A stretch of DNA of 12,971 bases from JAKQHY01 sp034429475 (GTDB lineage: Bacteria; Chloroflexota; Anaerolineae; B4-G1; SLSP01). Below, one piece after another: positions 12,315 through 12,971 of the stretch. The notes under the pieces were generated by a model. The model was not told the DNA's origin. It worked only from the letters and a program-made list of their open reading frames with translations, and did not search any database. How positions within the stretch are numbered: position 1 is the first letter of the stretch; every line of letters begins with the position of its first letter. The stretch spans positions 1 through 12,971 of the forward strand of contig DAOUGD010000044.1 in assembly GCA_034429475.1 (NCBI GenBank), written 5' to 3'. The position numbers were made by a program, and so were the translations under genes.

Positions 12315-12930
12315 GCGCGGCCACCGGACGCCCGTTCCATTCCACGCAGAACAGGCCCGCCGGATACGCTTTCGCCACGATGCACGTGGTGTAGTCGAGT
12401 CCGTACTGCGCAATCAGCGCCGCGTCCACGTTCTTCAGCACGAGCGGCAGCATCATCCAGTACAGGCCGCCGTGCGCCACACACACCACTTCCGCGTCGC
12501 TCTCCCCATACTGCCTGACCAGCCCCTCGATGAACGGCTCAAACCGCGCCCGAATGTCGTAGAAACTTTCGCCGCCCTCAAGCCGCTGCTCCCACCGGTG
12601 ATGACTGACCCAGGCGTCGAACAGGGTTTGCCACCCCTGCCAGGCGGCCTCGTCCGAGCGCCCCTCGAACATGCCGCAGTCGTATTCCCGCAAGGCGTCG
12701 GTGATTTCGTACTCCACGTCCAGCCAGTGCGCCAGGACGATGCCGGTCTCGATGGCGCGCAGCACCGGACTGGCGTAGACGCGGGTGATGGGGCGGCCCT
12801 GGAGCCGCCGGGCCAGCGCCTCGGCTTGTTCCCGGCCTTTGCGGGTCAGCCCGTGTCGCAGCCCCCGGTTGGAGATTTCGTGCAGCAGATTTGCCTGGCT
12901 CTCGCCGTGGCGGGTAAAGTAGATGCGCAT
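12304..12930 (-). CDS. Histidine phosphatase superfamily protein (phosphoglycerate mutase-like)
   Basis: The 208-residue protein carries the branch-1 histidine phosphatase signatures. These are TRHGES (6-11, phosphorylated His8, Arg7), YASPVLRAIET (52-62, Arg58), the acidic REYDCGMFEG (81-90, proton donor Glu82) and CVAHGG (150-155, His153). The N-terminal part aligns well with cofactor-dependent PGAM and with CobC/GpmB-type phosphatases. Lack of cobalamin or glycolysis neighbours leaves the substrate open, and a broad phosphatase is likelier than true phosphoglycerate mutase. The ATG at 12930 begins MRIYFTRHGE, as is usual for the family, though no clear ribosome site precedes it. Its 3' end overlaps the rho gene tail-to-tail by 11 bases, with no terminator between them. 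Confidence 0.95.
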   Translation of the reverse strand: MRIYFTRHGESQANLLHEISNRGLRHGLTRKGREQAEALARRLQGRPITRVYASPVLRAIETGIVLAHWLDVEYEITDALREYDCGMFEGRSDEAAWQGWQTLFDAWVSHHRWEQRLEGGESFYDIRARFEPFIEGLVRQYGESDAEVVCVAHGGLYWMMLPLVLKNVDAALIAQYGLDYTTCIVAKAYPAGLFCVEWNGRPVAAPKD

Positions 12931-12950
12931 GGGTCTGTAGATGGCTTTCG

Positions 12951-12971
12951 CCGGTGGACAGCGTCCACCGG
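12951..12971. repeat. Perfect inverted repeat at the window edge
   Basis: CCGGTGGAC (12951-12959), loop AGC, GTCCACCGG (12963-12971): a 9-base-pair perfect stem with a 3-base loop, cut by the window end. It lies 21 bases upstream of the histidine phosphatase start. It could be the stem of a terminator for a neighbouring gene, an operator or an interspersed palindrome. Confidence 0.6.

Overview
The window looks like a chromosomal segment of a GC-rich bacterium, most likely a Chloroflexota member of the Anaerolineae/Caldilineae type. This is inferred from three things: the short heptamer and octamer tandem repeats, the multi-domain PAS/GAF kinases, and an N-terminally minimal Rho. No rRNA, CRISPR array, transposase or phage gene was seen, and no gene-free stretch exceeds about 260 bases.

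Left part (1-2951). The tail of a possible plus-strand gene (1-99) faces three tightly overlapping minus-strand genes: a CPBP-family intramembrane protease (903-1715), a small four-helix membrane protein (448-882) and a 96-residue protein of unknown function (161-451). They are joined by 4-base or near-zero junctions and read as one translationally coupled unit. Upstream on the same strand is a PLP-dependent trans-sulfuration family enzyme (1782-2951). Its 5' side carries a nine-unit 7-base tandem array followed directly by a four-unit 8-base array.

Middle part (3066-9557). Three overlapping minus-strand genes form what looks like a self-contained signalling operon. The first is a two-TM, two-RCK channel-like protein whose pore signature is not the K+ filter (7740-9557). 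The second is a membrane PAS-GAF-PAS histidine kinase (5297-7822). The third is an unusual 744-residue protein fusing a response-regulator receiver to a HAD-IIB phosphatase and a HerA/DUF87-like P-loop ATPase (3066-5300). The kinase is the obvious candidate to phosphorylate the receiver, and the receiver's output would be the phosphatase/ATPase rather than DNA binding. This is the most interesting system in the window.

Right part (9558-12971). A 254-base divergent region holds a good sigma70-type promoter for a plus-strand receiver-histidine kinase hybrid (9812-11044). The ATPase domain of that hybrid contains a low-GC insert with CCAAAAT heptamer repeats. Next come a promoter, a tRNA-Val(UAC) and a strong intrinsic terminator hairpin. 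A short Rho factor follows, whose primary RNA-binding (RNP1) aromatics are missing. It converges, with an 11-base overlap, on a minus-strand histidine phosphatase (12304-12930). The window ends in a perfect palindrome cut at the edge.
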